A stretch of DNA of 64,000 bases from CAWAHD01 sp963781785 (GTDB lineage: Bacteria > Planctomycetota > Planctomycetia > Isosphaerales > Isosphaeraceae): assembly GCA_963781785.1 (NCBI GenBank), contig CAWAHD010000002.1, forward strand, positions 4,216,001 through 4,280,000, read 5' to 3'. Under the pieces are notes generated by a model. That model saw nothing but the letters and a program-made list of their open reading frames with translations. It had not been told where the DNA came from and did not search any database. Below, one piece after another: positions 35,979 to 46,167 of this stretch. How positions within the stretch are numbered: position 1 is the first letter of the stretch; each line of letters starts with the position of its first letter. Position numbers and translations under genes: made by a program.

Positions 35979-37880
35979 GTGCGCTGCCGAATGAGATCGA
36001 ATCGGAGTCGCTTCGCGCCAGATTCGCGCGGATTGGGTCTCGATTCCGTGCCGAGCGATTGCGCCGGCATCGAAGCGGCACTCGTTTCAAGTCTGTCGGT
36101 CCATGCCCTCGCTTACGATCTGACCTTTCCCGAAGTCTTTTATCCATTCGGCGTGCCGAGTGGGCGTCAGGGTTTCCACGCGGTGCTGGGGAATCCACCG
36201 TGGGATCGCGTCCGCCCTTTCGTCAAAGAATTCTATGCCTCGTTTGATTTCGCCATTCTGGATGCGTCTTCTACGCGAGAGCGCGACGCGATTCAGAAAA
36301 GGCTCTCTGCGGATCGAGCAGTTCGACGCGCTTTCGAGTCATATTCCGCCGAATTCGGCGATATCGCAAAAGCTCACGACGCGCGGTTCTCCTGGCAGGC
36401 GGTTCGAGTCGGCGATGTGTGGGCCGGGAGAGGCAACGCTGATGCGTACTGTCTTTTCACAGAAGCGGCTACCCAACTCGTAGGGCGCTCAGGTCGCATA
36501 GGTCTGGTGGTGCCCTCGGCCTTCCACACGAACGAAGGTGCAACGGGAATTCGACAGCTATACCTTCGGAATCTTTCGATCAACTATTACTATTGTTTTG
36601 AAAACAGGCGCAAGCTATTCGAGATTGACTGCCGATTCAAATTCTCCCTACTTGTCGCCACCTCTGGCCGGGAAACCACGAGCTTTGCGTGTGCGTTCCT
36701 CCTTCACGATGACCAATGGCTGTTTGGAGACCGGTCCTGCCGCCCGGAGTTACGATTCTCCCGTGATTTTGTCGAGAAGGCAGGTGGGGAGTATCTCACA
36801 TTCCTGGAATTGCGAACGGATGCCGATTTCGCTACAGCCCGTGTTCTGTTCTCGTCGGGTTTAGCGTTTGGCGGCCATTGCGATTCACTCCACATCGATT
36901 TTGGCGTCCAAGCCGACATGACCCGCGATTCTTGGAGGTTCCGGGTCACCGCGGAAGTCCTGGGCACGCAGTCAGCTGATCCGCGAGAACCAACAGAATC
37001 GCAGGGTCTTCTGAAAAATGGTTTCCTGACGTTACACGAAGGAAAATCGTTCTGGCAATTTGACGACCGCTGGGGCAGCCCACCCCGGTTCCTTGTACCA
37101 CTATCGAATCTCGCGGATAAACCAACGTGGGTCCGGTCTGCGGTTTTTTTTCGACTGGCATACCGCGCCATTCAAAATGCCGAGAACGAACGTACGATGA
37201 TTCTCACTTTACTTCCTCCGGGCTGCGTCTTGGGGAATTCGGCACCGTGTGATCGCGTGCCCCACGACTGCGCGAACGTCTATCGATTAATCATAGTATC
37301 GCTGGCGTCCAGTTTTTCTTGTGACTGGACGCTCCGCTTGAAATCAACCGCGAACGTCAATCAGTTCATTATCAATGCCGTTCCATTGCCAGAGGTCTCG
37401 ACCGCAAACAAGGCGACCCTGGCACACTCCGCCCTCCGTCTGACGTGCAATCACGCGGGCTACGCCCCCTTGTGGAAAGAGCAGGTAGGCGACGCTTGGC
37501 GTGAGTCCGGCAGGGTGCCGCTCGCTTGGCCCGTCCTCGCGGGCGAAGACGAGCGATGGCAAGTTCGCGCAGCCATCGACGCGGTCGTCGCCGACGCTTA
37601 CGGCCTGTCTCATGACCAATACGCTCACGTCCTCTCCACCTTCAACCATAAGAGCTATCCAAGGTCCCGTGTACTCTGCCTCGCGATGTTCGATGAATTG
37701 AGAGCCACTGGCCTCGACGCCTTCAGCAAGAAACACGACCCCTACTGGGACATCCCGCTCAACGAAAACCTTCCCGAGCCGGTCATTGACCTGCCGGGTT
37801 TCCGCCCGGCTGAGGACGATACCTTTTCATTGGAAGCCACGCCGCGCCCGAAGGGCGGGCGCAGACGGCAACGGAGTTGA
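35979..37880 (+). CDS. N6-adenine DNA methylase, DrmMI-like, C-terminal part
   Basis: After a second frame change near 36040 the original frame resumes (ALAYDLTFPEVFYPFGVPSG) and contains the catalytic NPPW tetrapeptide in AVLGNPPWDRVRPFV, the signature of adenine-N6 methylases. The remainder is a long target-recognition-like region ending in KKHDPYWDIPLNENLPEPVI and a basic tail. The nominal ATG 35979 lies inside the previous frame and is not a real start. Two compensating indels about 630 bp apart mean a single correct sequence would give one continuous protein. Confidence 0.83.
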   Translation: MRCRMRSNRSRFAPDSRGLGLDSVPSDCAGIEAALVSSLSVHALAYDLTFPEVFYPFGVPSGRQGFHAVLGNPPWDRVRPFVKEFYASFDFAILDASSTRERDAIQKRLSADRAVRRAFESYSAEFGDIAKAHDARFSWQAVRVGDVWAGRGNADAYCLFTEAATQLVGRSGRIGLVVPSAFHTNEGATGIRQLYLRNLSINYYYCFENRRKLFEIDCRFKFSLLVATSGRETTSFACAFLLHDDQWLFGDRSCRPELRFSRDFVEKAGGEYLTFLELRTDADFATARVLFSSGLAFGGHCDSLHIDFGVQADMTRDSWRFRVTAEVLGTQSADPREPTESQGLLKNGFLTLHEGKSFWQFDDRWGSPPRFLVPLSNLADKPTWVRSAVFFRLAYRAIQNAENERTMILTLLPPGCVLGNSAPCDRVPHDCANVYRLIIVSLASSFSCDWTLRLKSTANVNQFIINAVPLPEVSTANKATLAHSALRLTCNHAGYAPLWKEQVGDAWRESGRVPLAWPVLAGEDERWQVRAAIDAVVADAYGLSHDQYAHVLSTFNHKSYPRSRVLCLAMFDELRATGLDAFSKKHDPYWDIPLNENLPEPVIDLPGFRPAEDDTFSLEATPRPKGGRRRQRS

Positions 37881-37921
37881 TAAATACGAGCATCGACAGC
37901 CTTCTCCGAAAGGGAACGCAG

Positions 37922-38230
37922 ATGTCTGAAATCGAAAAAGCCTTGTATGATGCCCTGATCGCCGCGACGAAAGCGTGTCAGCGATTGGGCTACAGCCCCA
38001 CGTACACGATTCAGATGATCCACGACGCCGGCCCGGTGGGTGCGTGCCAGCGCATCCTCGCAACAACCCAACCCAGCGACGGCTTCACCCGTCTTTGGGA
38101 ACTGCGTCGCCTCGACCTGGCGATGGAGAACATCGTGCTTCAGCCGGAATTCTCCGATCTCTTCACCGAAGGAGAGCGGGCAATCGCCCGCAAACGCCTC
38201 CAAGAGTACGGGTATCTTCCGGCAGACTGA
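37922..38230 (+). CDS. Small helical protein of the island
   Basis: ATG 37922 (MSEIEKALYDALIAATKACQ) follows AGGGA; the frame is open from 37877 at the methylase stop. The 102-residue product is all-helical in appearance, with GYSPTYTIQMIHDAGPVGAC, GFTRLWELRRLDLAMENIVL and FSDLFTEGERAIARKRLQEY. The pattern GFTRLWExxRLDLxxExxVL followed by a FTxxExxxARxRLxxYGY end recurs, to my recollection, in small or C-terminal domains near restriction and defence genes, but I know no function. Its position directly behind the methylase suggests an accessory subunit. Confidence 0.65.
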   Translation: MSEIEKALYDALIAATKACQRLGYSPTYTIQMIHDAGPVGACQRILATTQPSDGFTRLWELRRLDLAMENIVLQPEFSDLFTEGERAIARKRLQEYGYLPAD

Positions 38231-38345
38231 GGCCAGGGCCGTATCATCCAGACCGGCGCCGGCAACGCCGCGCCTGCGAGACGCGAATCGCACCCAATGA
38301 GAGCTCGTAAAGATCGGGCGCAACCACCCGAACCAAGGACCAGCC

Positions 38346-40175
38346 ATGCCCGCAATCGACAGCACCTTCAAGTCCGGCGAGCCTTCGCTCCCCGACCTCT
38401 TGCGTGAGATTCAGGCAGGAGATATCCAACTACCCGACTTTCAAAGGGGCTGGGTGTGGGATGACGAACACATCCGGTCGTTGATTGCGAGCGTTTCCTT
38501 GTCGTATCCGATCGGCGCGGTCATGCTGCTCCAGACGGGCGGAGACGGGGTTCAGTTCCAGCCTCGGCCGATCGAAGGGGTTGCGATCGATCCCAACAAG
38601 AAGCCGGACTTCCTGATCCTCGACGGCCAGCAACGAATGACGTCCCTTTACCTGGCGCTCCTCAGCGGGCGCCCGGTCCCGACGCGAACCGACAAAGGCC
38701 AGCAGATCGAGCGGATTTACTACCTCGACATCGCGAGATGCCTCGACGCCAACGAAGACCGCATCGACGCCGTCCTTTCTGTCCCGCCCGAGCGCACGGT
38801 GACATCGGACTTTGGGCGGAAGATCGAGCTCGACTTGAGCTCCGTCGAGAAAGAGTACGAGCAGGGTTACTTCCCCCTGGAAGCGATCTTCGATCACTCG
38901 CGCTACTTCAACTGGCGGCACGGTTACGAGACGAGATTTCAGAGCGATCAACCTCGAATGGAGCGACTACGTCGCTTCGAGCTGGAAGTCTTCAAGCGTT
39001 TCCAGGGCTACCGAATCCCAACCATTGAACTACTCCGGAATACTCCCAAGGAGGCGGTCTGCCAGGTTTTTGAGAAGGTGAATACCGGTGGTGTCACGCT
39101 GACGGTCTTTGAACTGGTGACCGCGATCTTCGCCGCAGACAGCTTCAACCTCCGAAACGACTGGGAAAAGCGGAAGAAGCGCATTGATGAGCATGAGGTC
39201 TTGGAAGATCTCGATGCGACCCGTTTTCTGACCGCTGTGACGCTGCTGACCAGCTACAAGCGATCGACTCATTCCCCGGAGCTCGCCGTCGCTTGCAAAC
39301 GGCGTGATGTCCTTCGATTGAGCCTCGACGAGTACAGGGAAAATGCCGACGCGATCGAACAAGGGCTCAAGCTCGCCGCCCGCTTCCTGGCCAGGGAAAA
39401 GGTTTTCGATACAAAGTCGCTTCCCTACTCGACTCAATTGATCCCGCTCTCTGCCGTTTGCGCAGTCCTGGGCAGCCAGTTCGAGCAAGACGCCACTCGC
39501 AAGAAACTTGCACAATGGTATTGGTGCGGCGTGTTCGGTGAGCTCTACGGCGGGGCGAACGAGACGCGCTTCGCCTTCGATGTTCCGGAAATCATCGCGT
39601 GGGCTCGCGGTGGTGACCTACCGCGCACGGTGCGTGATGCCTCGTTCAGCCCGATCCGGCTACTGTCGATCCAGACGAGGTTGAGCGCCGCCTACAAGGG
39701 CCTGATGGCGCTGCTCATGAAGGAAGGCAGCGACGACTTCGTCAGCGGTGACCCGATCGAAATCTCCAGCTATTTCGACCTTAATATCGACATCCATCAC
39801 ATCTTCCCGAGAGCTTACTGCGAGAAACAGAGGCTCAAGCGTGATCTGTGGAATAGCGCGGTCAATAAAGCCCCCCTCTCGGCCAAGTCGAACCGTATCG
39901 TCGGCGGCAAGGCACCGAGCCTCTACCTGAAGTCGATCGAACAGAACCACGGTATGTCGAGCGATCGGTTAGACGAAATACTCCGGAGCCACAAGGTCGA
40001 TCCTGCTCTGCTTCGATCTGATTCGTTCGAGGAATTCATCCGCAATCGCGGTGGAAGCCTGCTGGACCTGATCGAGCGAGCAATGGGCAAGGCGGTGGCC
40101 GGCCGCGACGCGGATGAAGTCATCCGGGAATTCGGCGGGCCGCTGCCGGCGAGCGCCAGCTCCACACAGTCGTAG
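38346..40175 (+). CDS. DUF262 / HNH (GmrSD-like) nuclease
   Basis: The N-terminal domain is DUF262 (ParB-like fold): SLPDLLREIQAGDIQLPDFQ, then RGWVWDDEHIRSLI, YPIGAVMLL and the catalytic FLILDGQQRMTSLYLALLSG. ANTP-like VFEKVNTGGVTLTVFELVTA follows. Near the C-terminus DIHHIFPRAYCEKQRL and an Asn-containing follow-up (AVNKAPLSAKSNRIVGGKAP) form an HNH/DUF1524-type nuclease site. This is the architecture of GmrSD and related modification-dependent or sulfur-sensing restriction enzymes such as SspE. AAGGA precedes ATG 38346. It would cut foreign or differently modified DNA using nucleotide binding by the DUF262 part. The frame is intact at 609 residues. Confidence 0.88.
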   Translation: MPAIDSTFKSGEPSLPDLLREIQAGDIQLPDFQRGWVWDDEHIRSLIASVSLSYPIGAVMLLQTGGDGVQFQPRPIEGVAIDPNKKPDFLILDGQQRMTSLYLALLSGRPVPTRTDKGQQIERIYYLDIARCLDANEDRIDAVLSVPPERTVTSDFGRKIELDLSSVEKEYEQGYFPLEAIFDHSRYFNWRHGYETRFQSDQPRMERLRRFELEVFKRFQGYRIPTIELLRNTPKEAVCQVFEKVNTGGVTLTVFELVTAIFAADSFNLRNDWEKRKKRIDEHEVLEDLDATRFLTAVTLLTSYKRSTHSPELAVACKRRDVLRLSLDEYRENADAIEQGLKLAARFLAREKVFDTKSLPYSTQLIPLSAVCAVLGSQFEQDATRKKLAQWYWCGVFGELYGGANETRFAFDVPEIIAWARGGDLPRTVRDASFSPIRLLSIQTRLSAAYKGLMALLMKEGSDDFVSGDPIEISSYFDLNIDIHHIFPRAYCEKQRLKRDLWNSAVNKAPLSAKSNRIVGGKAPSLYLKSIEQNHGMSSDRLDEILRSHKVDPALLRSDSFEEFIRNRGGSLLDLIERAMGKAVAGRDADEVIREFGGPLPASASSTQS

Positions 40176-40371
40176 ACTCGACGGGGTCTGGCACAGGCCG
40201 CTCGCTGAACCGCGCACACGCAAACGGGGTCGAATGTAGTGGTAGGACGACGATAGACGGAGAAGAATTCGACTCTGTGACCGAAAAGTACCTCTCCGCC
40301 GAGCGGAACCACACTGACTGAACATCGAATCAGTGGTATGATGGCGTGCGGCGAAAAGGAAACTCCGCGAC

Positions 40372-42487
40372 ATGCCGACCTTGGACGAAAAGCAACACGA
40401 CACTGCCCGTTGGCTCGTAGACCAACTCATGGCCTCGCGCGGACAGAAGCGCGCTGTGGAACCTGGCCGGGGCCGCTGGTTCGGGCAAAACCACGGTTTT
40501 GCGTCTCGTTTTCGAGGAACTTCAGTCAAAAGGGATGGTTCCGATCTGGATCAGCGCCCCAACTTTCGCGGCGGATTCGGCGGCGGTTGCCCTCCTTGGA
40601 ACGGCTGATTCACTCCAGCGGGCAGGCCTCTTAGACCACGGTGCATCGGCGATGGATGACGGCACTGTACGCTGGGCCGCGAAGATACGCGCGGTCGCCG
40701 ATGACGTTAATACACACCGTGAAAAGGTCGTGCTGCTCTGCGACGAGCCACTCGGGTGGTATTCTGCGGATGACGCTGCGGTCAACGATACGCCAGCGCA
40801 TACTGCTCGGCTGTTCGTCGAGTGGGCCATCAGGGATGCCACGTGCCGACGGGTCGTCACGGGCTACCTTCCGCCGGATCTGCCCCCAGCAGGGTGGGCG
40901 GGCGCACCGCGTGTGGGTGACGGTCGCGAACTGCTGTCAAGCGCGAATGGTTGGGCAGATCTCGGTGATGACGCTGTGAAGTTCCGCGACGGGCTGACCG
41001 AACCGATTCCCGACCGCTCTGTGTGGCAAATGAAACTGGGTGTGGCACTCTCGGCGCTCATTGACGCCGACGAGGCCGTCCGGTCGTCGATAAGCGACAG
41101 TAGCGAGAGCGCGTTGCTAGGGTTGCTCCTGGACCACCTGGAGCGCGAGCAAGCGCAGAAGGACCTTTGCCGCGCGCTAACGCGGCTGGCTCTTGCGCGT
41201 ACCGAGCTGCAATACGCAACTTTACGTGAGTTCACGTCGACCCTGCCCCCCAAAAAGGTCAGCGTCCTCGAGCGGTGTCTCTGTGATTGGGACCATGATC
41301 GGGCCTCGCTCCACCCAGTCGCCCGCGGGGAGCTACTTAGACGCGCGAGGGGATCGTTGCGCCGAGGAGCACCCCAGGCCTGGCAGCTTTCTCGAAAGGA
41401 CCGCGCGAGCGTCCACGATCGGCTCGCGGCCTATTACGCGCACCCTGACGGCGCACCCCTGCGAGATCGCTGGGAATCATTGCACCACATGCTCCTCGGC
41501 GCAGGCGGGGAGTTTGGTGGTTCCTACGAGTCGTGGGTCTCCGCAGAATTGCTGGCCGAGGTCGGGCGAACCTTGTCGTACGAAGAGCACGAGCATCGTG
41601 GAGCGGTGACTATCTTCCAGTTCGCGGTGCGCCTGGATCCGACACATGCTTATAGCCATCACTACCTCGCCTTCAACCTGGATTGGCTTGCGGAGGAGGC
41701 TGAGAACGTTGAGAAGCATTACCAAGAGGCCATTACGCTCGAACCAACTCATCCGTGGTGGTGGTCACGGTGGATTTCCTACCTCGCGACGCGCGGGCGG
41801 TTCCGCGACGCGAAATCCTGTTGGCACAGGGCGATCGACGCCCTCAGCGTCAGCGAAGGCTTGTCACCTGACTGGATCTATCTTTCGTTGCACCGCTGGG
41901 TGGCCCGCTGGCTCCTCCACTGGGCGGAGCTTGACTTTGCCGAAGAGGTGCTGGGTTCGATTCCGAGGCGGCTCACGGCGAACGACACGAGCATACAAAC
42001 ACTTTGGGATCTCCTGCGGGCGCTGCGTCAGGCAGAGCGAGGTGTTTCGGTTTTTCCGCTGTCTGTTCCAGCCAAGGATTGGTGGTCTCCGAGCCCCCAC
42101 ACCGATTTGCCGCCGAGCTGGGAGGGTCGTCCCCTGCGATCCTGGCTCCCGGCACGAATCGAAAGCGTCGACCAGGATAACGCAGTCGCGTTCCTGGTAG
42201 CGGCCAAGCGCCCAGCGACAGCGGCGGGCGATCCGGTTTATTTCGAGTTCGACTTGACCCGCGATGGTTTCGAGCAAGCAACGTCCGAATGCCAGTGGGG
42301 CGACCTGCACGAAGGCACTTTTATCGAGCTAGGGTTCTACGGCGATGGCAACGAAGTCGGGCGCATCGGCGTGCATCGCAATACGGGCTGGCACGACCCC
42401 TACTTGCTGCCTCTGGTGCCGCCGCCCGACCGGTGGTATCAGCGCGCAGTTGAGGCCGCTTGGGCTGAAATGGCGGAGGCGGACTGA
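40372..42487 (+). CDS. P-loop NTPase with TPR-like C-terminal region (frameshifted)
   Basis: ATG 40372 begins MPTLDEKQHDTARWLVDQLM. At about 40452 the frame changes, and the +1-shifted frame reads NLAGAAGSGKTTVLRLVFEE, a clear Walker A, continuing to the end at 42487. A naive start at 40499 would miss the P-loop. KVVLLCDEPLGW fits Walker B. The middle is helical, and residues about 350-530 contain TPR-like pairs (AVTIFQFAVRLDPTHAYSHH, NVEKHYQEAITLEPTHPWWW). The C-terminal 150 residues are a beta-rich domain. The plan (NTPase plus superhelical repeats) resembles STAND-like sensors, although HETHS-type motifs are not evident. The stop overlaps the ATG of the MBL gene. Confidence 0.72.
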
Positions 42488-43527
42488 TGGCCCTGCCCGA
42501 GAAGGACGAGATTGTTCCGAGTCACCTTCACTTGTTCGTGATCGGTCCTGGCACAGGTGAGACCGTCTTGGTCCTGATACCGCCCGAAAGCTGGATCATC
42601 ATTGACAGCTTCAAGTGCGGACGACCTAGCCGGCCGGCTGCCCAGTCGATCGTGTCCCGCTACGGCGGGCGGTTGGTGATTCTCGCGCTGACACACCCGC
42701 ACCAGGACCATCACCCCGGCTTCGTCGAACTGATCGATCGTTTCGAACACGCCGTCCTCGGATGTGTTCACCCGAGGGACAGTGGTATCACAGGAGCCCT
42801 GCCGATCGATGCGGTTGCCGCACTTAAGGAAGGAGCCAAGCCTACGTACACGCGAATCTGGGACGAATGGAGTAAGGACTGGACGCGGCGTTGGGAAACT
42901 TTTCGACCTGAGCGTCGTGCTGTCGGCGAGGCAACCGTAACGTCACTACACCCGGAACGGCCGGTCACTCCCGCGCAATGGCGCAGAGATCCCAACGCAA
43001 TCTCATCGGCAATGCTGGTGAAATGGGGCAACATGCGGCTGCTGCTTGGCGCGGATGTGCCCAACACGGAGTGGCCCGGTATCGGCGCCGACTTTCCGGT
43101 ACTGAGCGCACACGCGGCAATGAAAGTCCCTCATCATGGGTCCCGCGAAGCGATTCATGAGATCTTCGGGGATGGGACGCCCAGCCGGGTGTGGGTGATC
43201 ACACCCTTTAGTAAGCAGAGGCTCCCGCGCGCGGACGATTTCGCGCCCAGCGGCGGGCCAGAAGGGATCCGTCAAGCGCTGTCATTCGTCAGCGAGGTTC
43301 GCCTGACCGCACTCCCATTTCGCCACGACTGCGAAAGCGAGGACCCGTGCGTAACAACCCGTGGCGAGATTCGAGACAGAACGCATCCTGTCCCGTCGAG
43401 AATTCGAGACGAAGGGTTCATGTCGACCACCGCGCCCCTCGATCGACAGGTCGTCATCTCCTTTGACCGCGACGGCCGCGTCGTCAGACAGTGGTATGGC
43501 CGCGGGACGGCCCGAGTAGGACCCTGA
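42487..43527 (+). CDS. Metallo-beta-lactamase-fold hydrolase (ComEC-like)
   Basis: The metal-binding motif LTHPHQDHHPGF (HxHxDH, about residues 69-75) and the later LLLGADVP and KVPHHGSREAI blocks place this 346-residue protein in the MBL superfamily, close to the soluble domain of ComEC-like and nuclease-type members. There is no signal peptide. Its ATG overlaps the stop of the P-loop/TPR gene by one base, so the two are surely co-translated and probably partners. In type I AVAST loci, as I recall, an MBL protein also accompanies a STAND NTPase. The likely activity is phosphodiester hydrolysis, of nucleic acid or nucleotide. Confidence 0.85.
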   Translation: MALPEKDEIVPSHLHLFVIGPGTGETVLVLIPPESWIIIDSFKCGRPSRPAAQSIVSRYGGRLVILALTHPHQDHHPGFVELIDRFEHAVLGCVHPRDSGITGALPIDAVAALKEGAKPTYTRIWDEWSKDWTRRWETFRPERRAVGEATVTSLHPERPVTPAQWRRDPNAISSAMLVKWGNMRLLLGADVPNTEWPGIGADFPVLSAHAAMKVPHHGSREAIHEIFGDGTPSRVWVITPFSKQRLPRADDFAPSGGPEGIRQALSFVSEVRLTALPFRHDCESEDPCVTTRGEIRDRTHPVPSRIRDEGFMSTTAPLDRQVVISFDRDGRVVRQWYGRGTARVGP

Positions 43528-43539
43528 GAGGCCTGTGCG

Positions 43540-46167
43540 ATGAGCTTGCACCCCATCCGAGCGCTGGACCACGTCACCGAGGAATACCAGGATTATCTTC
43601 TCACCGAATTCCGGGCCAAGGATCCCGACCTGCGCGCTGCCCTTGAGCGGGCGCTCAACACGCCTCTTTTCCTCGCTCAGGAGCCCTTCTACCAGGCACA
43701 CCGACCATTCAAGGAGGGCATGCCGTGGAAAAGCCTGCCGATCGACGCGAAGCTCGCGCAGCTCATGACGGAGCGCGCTCACCACGATCGCGCGTATTCG
43801 CACCAGTCGGCCGCGATCGTCGAGCTGCTGAGCTCTTCGCCTCGGCCCGTCGTGGTGACCACAGGTACCGGCAGCGGCAAGACCGAAGCGTTCCTGCTGC
43901 CGGTGATCCAGAACGCCTTCGAGGACTCAGTCCGGTTCAAGAACGACGGCCTGACCGCGATCTTGCTCTATCCAATGAACGCTTTGGCGAACGACCAGAA
44001 GCTCCGCATCGAGGACTACCTCGCCGGGGCGGGAATGGCGGGCGCGGTGCGCGTCGAGCAGTATGACCGCGGAACGTCTCAGGCCAAGCGAAGGGAAATG
44101 CGTGCGAGTCCGCCGCACATCCTTCTGACCAATTACATGATGCTCGAGTACCTGCTCGTGCGGCCCGCCGACCGCGACGAGATCTTTGCCAATCACCGAT
44201 GCCGGTTCCTCGTGCTCGATGAGGTGCACTCCTATCGCGGCATCCTCGGTTCGAACATCGCGCTTCTGGTCCGGCGCCTCAAGGTCCACCTGGCGCGGGC
44301 GAAGCAGAACTGGAAACCCGACGTCTCGGATGATGAACGGCCACGCCGGTACCCGGTTCTCGTCCCGGTCGGCACGTCTGCCACGATCAAAAGTGTGGCC
44401 GAACAAGGACTTTCCCGTGAGGAAGTCCTTCGGCTGCGTGATGACGCGGTGCAGGAGTTCTTCTCGACCCTGACCGGCGCCGAAAAAAAGACGATCCAGG
44501 TCCTGGGCGAAGAGCTCCAGGAAGTCACCATACCCGACGAAGCGATCTATCCGCCGAAAGCAGGGCGCGTCGACGCCAAGGCCTTGAATGTGGCCGACAT
44601 CGACGCCGTCGGCGAGGCGCTTTGCACCCTTGGCGGGCTATCCCCGCAGACACCTCTGGACGAAGCCGGGCGGCGATACCGCTTGCTCTGGGACCTGAAC
44701 CGCTGGCTCATCCGTCGGCCGATGTCCTTGAGCCAACTGGCCGGGCAGGTTCGGTCCGAAGTTGCCGAGCGTAACGGCGTCGCCGAGGAGGAACTCAAAA
44801 GCGAGCTCGAATCGGCCCTGGTGATCGGAGGGGCCTTGCCCGACGGGACCCCGGGTACTCTCCGGCTTCGTGCCCACCGGTTCGTGCGCGGCGGCTGGAA
44901 GTTCCACCGATGCCTCAATCCCGCCTGTGGAAAACTCTATCCCCTCGGAGAGGAGCGATGCTCAGCCTGCAACCATCCGACCGCACCCCTGTATCTCTGC
45001 CGGAGCTGCGGTGCCGATTACCTGCGGCTTGTCGGGAGTATCGAGGACGGCACGCTTCGCCCCAGCGCCCAGGAAGACGAAGGGCCGGAGTGGATGATCT
45101 GTCAGCCGCAGAAGTTCGACACGCTCGCCCCAGCCGATGATGACGAGGAAGACGCGAACGGGCCGAGTCCCGCTCAGCCGCTACGAACCAATCTGGTGCC
45201 GGAGCAGATCCGGAAACGGCCGGTGCTCGACGGTTCGCTCGACCCCGCGACGTTGCAATTCAGCACGAACAGCGAAGACTACACACTCAAGGTCACCCTT
45301 CTTCCAGCGCGGAGCCGATGCGTCTGCTGCGGCGGGACCGCCGGCAGCCGCAATGTGATCAGCCCGGTGAGCCTGGGTACTTCCGCCGCCGTCAAGGTTT
45401 TGGGCGAGGGACTCACCGAGGCTTTGTCCGAGGCAAACCGAGATCGTCCGGATCATGACGGCAAGGAGCGATTGCTGATCTTCAGCGACAGCCGCCAGGA
45501 TGCGGCCCACCAGGCCCGATTCATCGTGTTCGCCAGCCGCTACGACCGGCTCCGCCGGCGTCTCATGCGGCTCTTCAGCCAGGAAGGAGCGCTGACCATT
45601 CAGCGCGCCGTCGAGCTGCTCGCCGAAGAGGCTGTCAGGGCGCGAGACAATCCGCACGTCCCCGAGGAAACCAACTGGATCCAGGATGCCGAGCTCGCAC
45701 GGATCCGCGCCTGGGAGGAGGCGCCGCTGCTTGACGAGATCGCTGTCAACGCCGGCTATCGGGCCACACTGATCAACCTCGGGCTTGCCAGTGTCACGTA
45801 TCACCGCCTGGGAGAATATGTCCGATCCCAGGGCCAGGAGCTGGCCCTCAATCTCGGCATTCCCGTCGACGCACTCGAGTTCTTGTGCGTGCTGATCATG
45901 GATGAAATACGGACGCGCGGCGCTCTTTGCGCGAGATGCTCCGTTACCATCCGAGTCATCCGTCTTGCCCGGAATACCTCAAGCAAGCCGAGTGGGAGCG
46001 AAGAATCAAGGTCGCACAAGGCTACGCGGCCGGCGCGGACGGCAACCCGGTCGTCTTCCGGGACGCCGTCGAGATCCCTCTCGGGATCAAATGCAACAAC
46101 GCCTGGCGGAGGCCCAAGGGAGGAGGCCGAGGGCCGAGCCTGGAACGGATTATCCTGCATGTCCTGA
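43540..46167 (+). CDS. Giant DEAD/DEAH helicase with MZB and nuclease domains, part 1
   Basis: ATG 43540 follows GAGAGG, 12 bp after the MBL stop. Helicase lobe 1 is complete: the Q-like region HDRAYSHQSAAIVELL, motif I VVTTGTGSGKTEAFLLPVIQ, motif Ib LTNYMMLEYLLVRP, motif II FLVLDEVHSYRGI and motif III VPVGTSATIKS. A zinc ribbon follows (CLNPACGKLYPLGEERCSAC, then CRSCGADYLRL), and a pair of CxxC in RCVCCGG. ERLLIFSDSRQDAAHQARF begins lobe 2. This is the MrfA/YprA and DruE type of superfamily 2 helicase. The true frame is left near 45925, after MDEIRTRGAL; the remaining residues to 46167 are out of frame. Confidence 0.87.
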   Translation: MSLHPIRALDHVTEEYQDYLLTEFRAKDPDLRAALERALNTPLFLAQEPFYQAHRPFKEGMPWKSLPIDAKLAQLMTERAHHDRAYSHQSAAIVELLSSSPRPVVVTTGTGSGKTEAFLLPVIQNAFEDSVRFKNDGLTAILLYPMNALANDQKLRIEDYLAGAGMAGAVRVEQYDRGTSQAKRREMRASPPHILLTNYMMLEYLLVRPADRDEIFANHRCRFLVLDEVHSYRGILGSNIALLVRRLKVHLARAKQNWKPDVSDDERPRRYPVLVPVGTSATIKSVAEQGLSREEVLRLRDDAVQEFFSTLTGAEKKTIQVLGEELQEVTIPDEAIYPPKAGRVDAKALNVADIDAVGEALCTLGGLSPQTPLDEAGRRYRLLWDLNRWLIRRPMSLSQLAGQVRSEVAERNGVAEEELKSELESALVIGGALPDGTPGTLRLRAHRFVRGGWKFHRCLNPACGKLYPLGEERCSACNHPTAPLYLCRSCGADYLRLVGSIEDGTLRPSAQEDEGPEWMICQPQKFDTLAPADDDEEDANGPSPAQPLRTNLVPEQIRKRPVLDGSLDPATLQFSTNSEDYTLKVTLLPARSRCVCCGGTAGSRNVISPVSLGTSAAVKVLGEGLTEALSEANRDRPDHDGKERLLIFSDSRQDAAHQARFIVFASRYDRLRRRLMRLFSQEGALTIQRAVELLAEEAVRARDNPHVPEETNWIQDAELARIRAWEEAPLLDEIAVNAGYRATLINLGLASVTYHRLGEYVRSQGQELALNLGIPVDALEFLCVLIMDEIRTRGALCARCSVTIRVIRLARNTSSKPSGSEESRSHKATRPARTATRSSSGTPSRSLSGSNATTPGGGPREEAEGRAWNGLSCMS

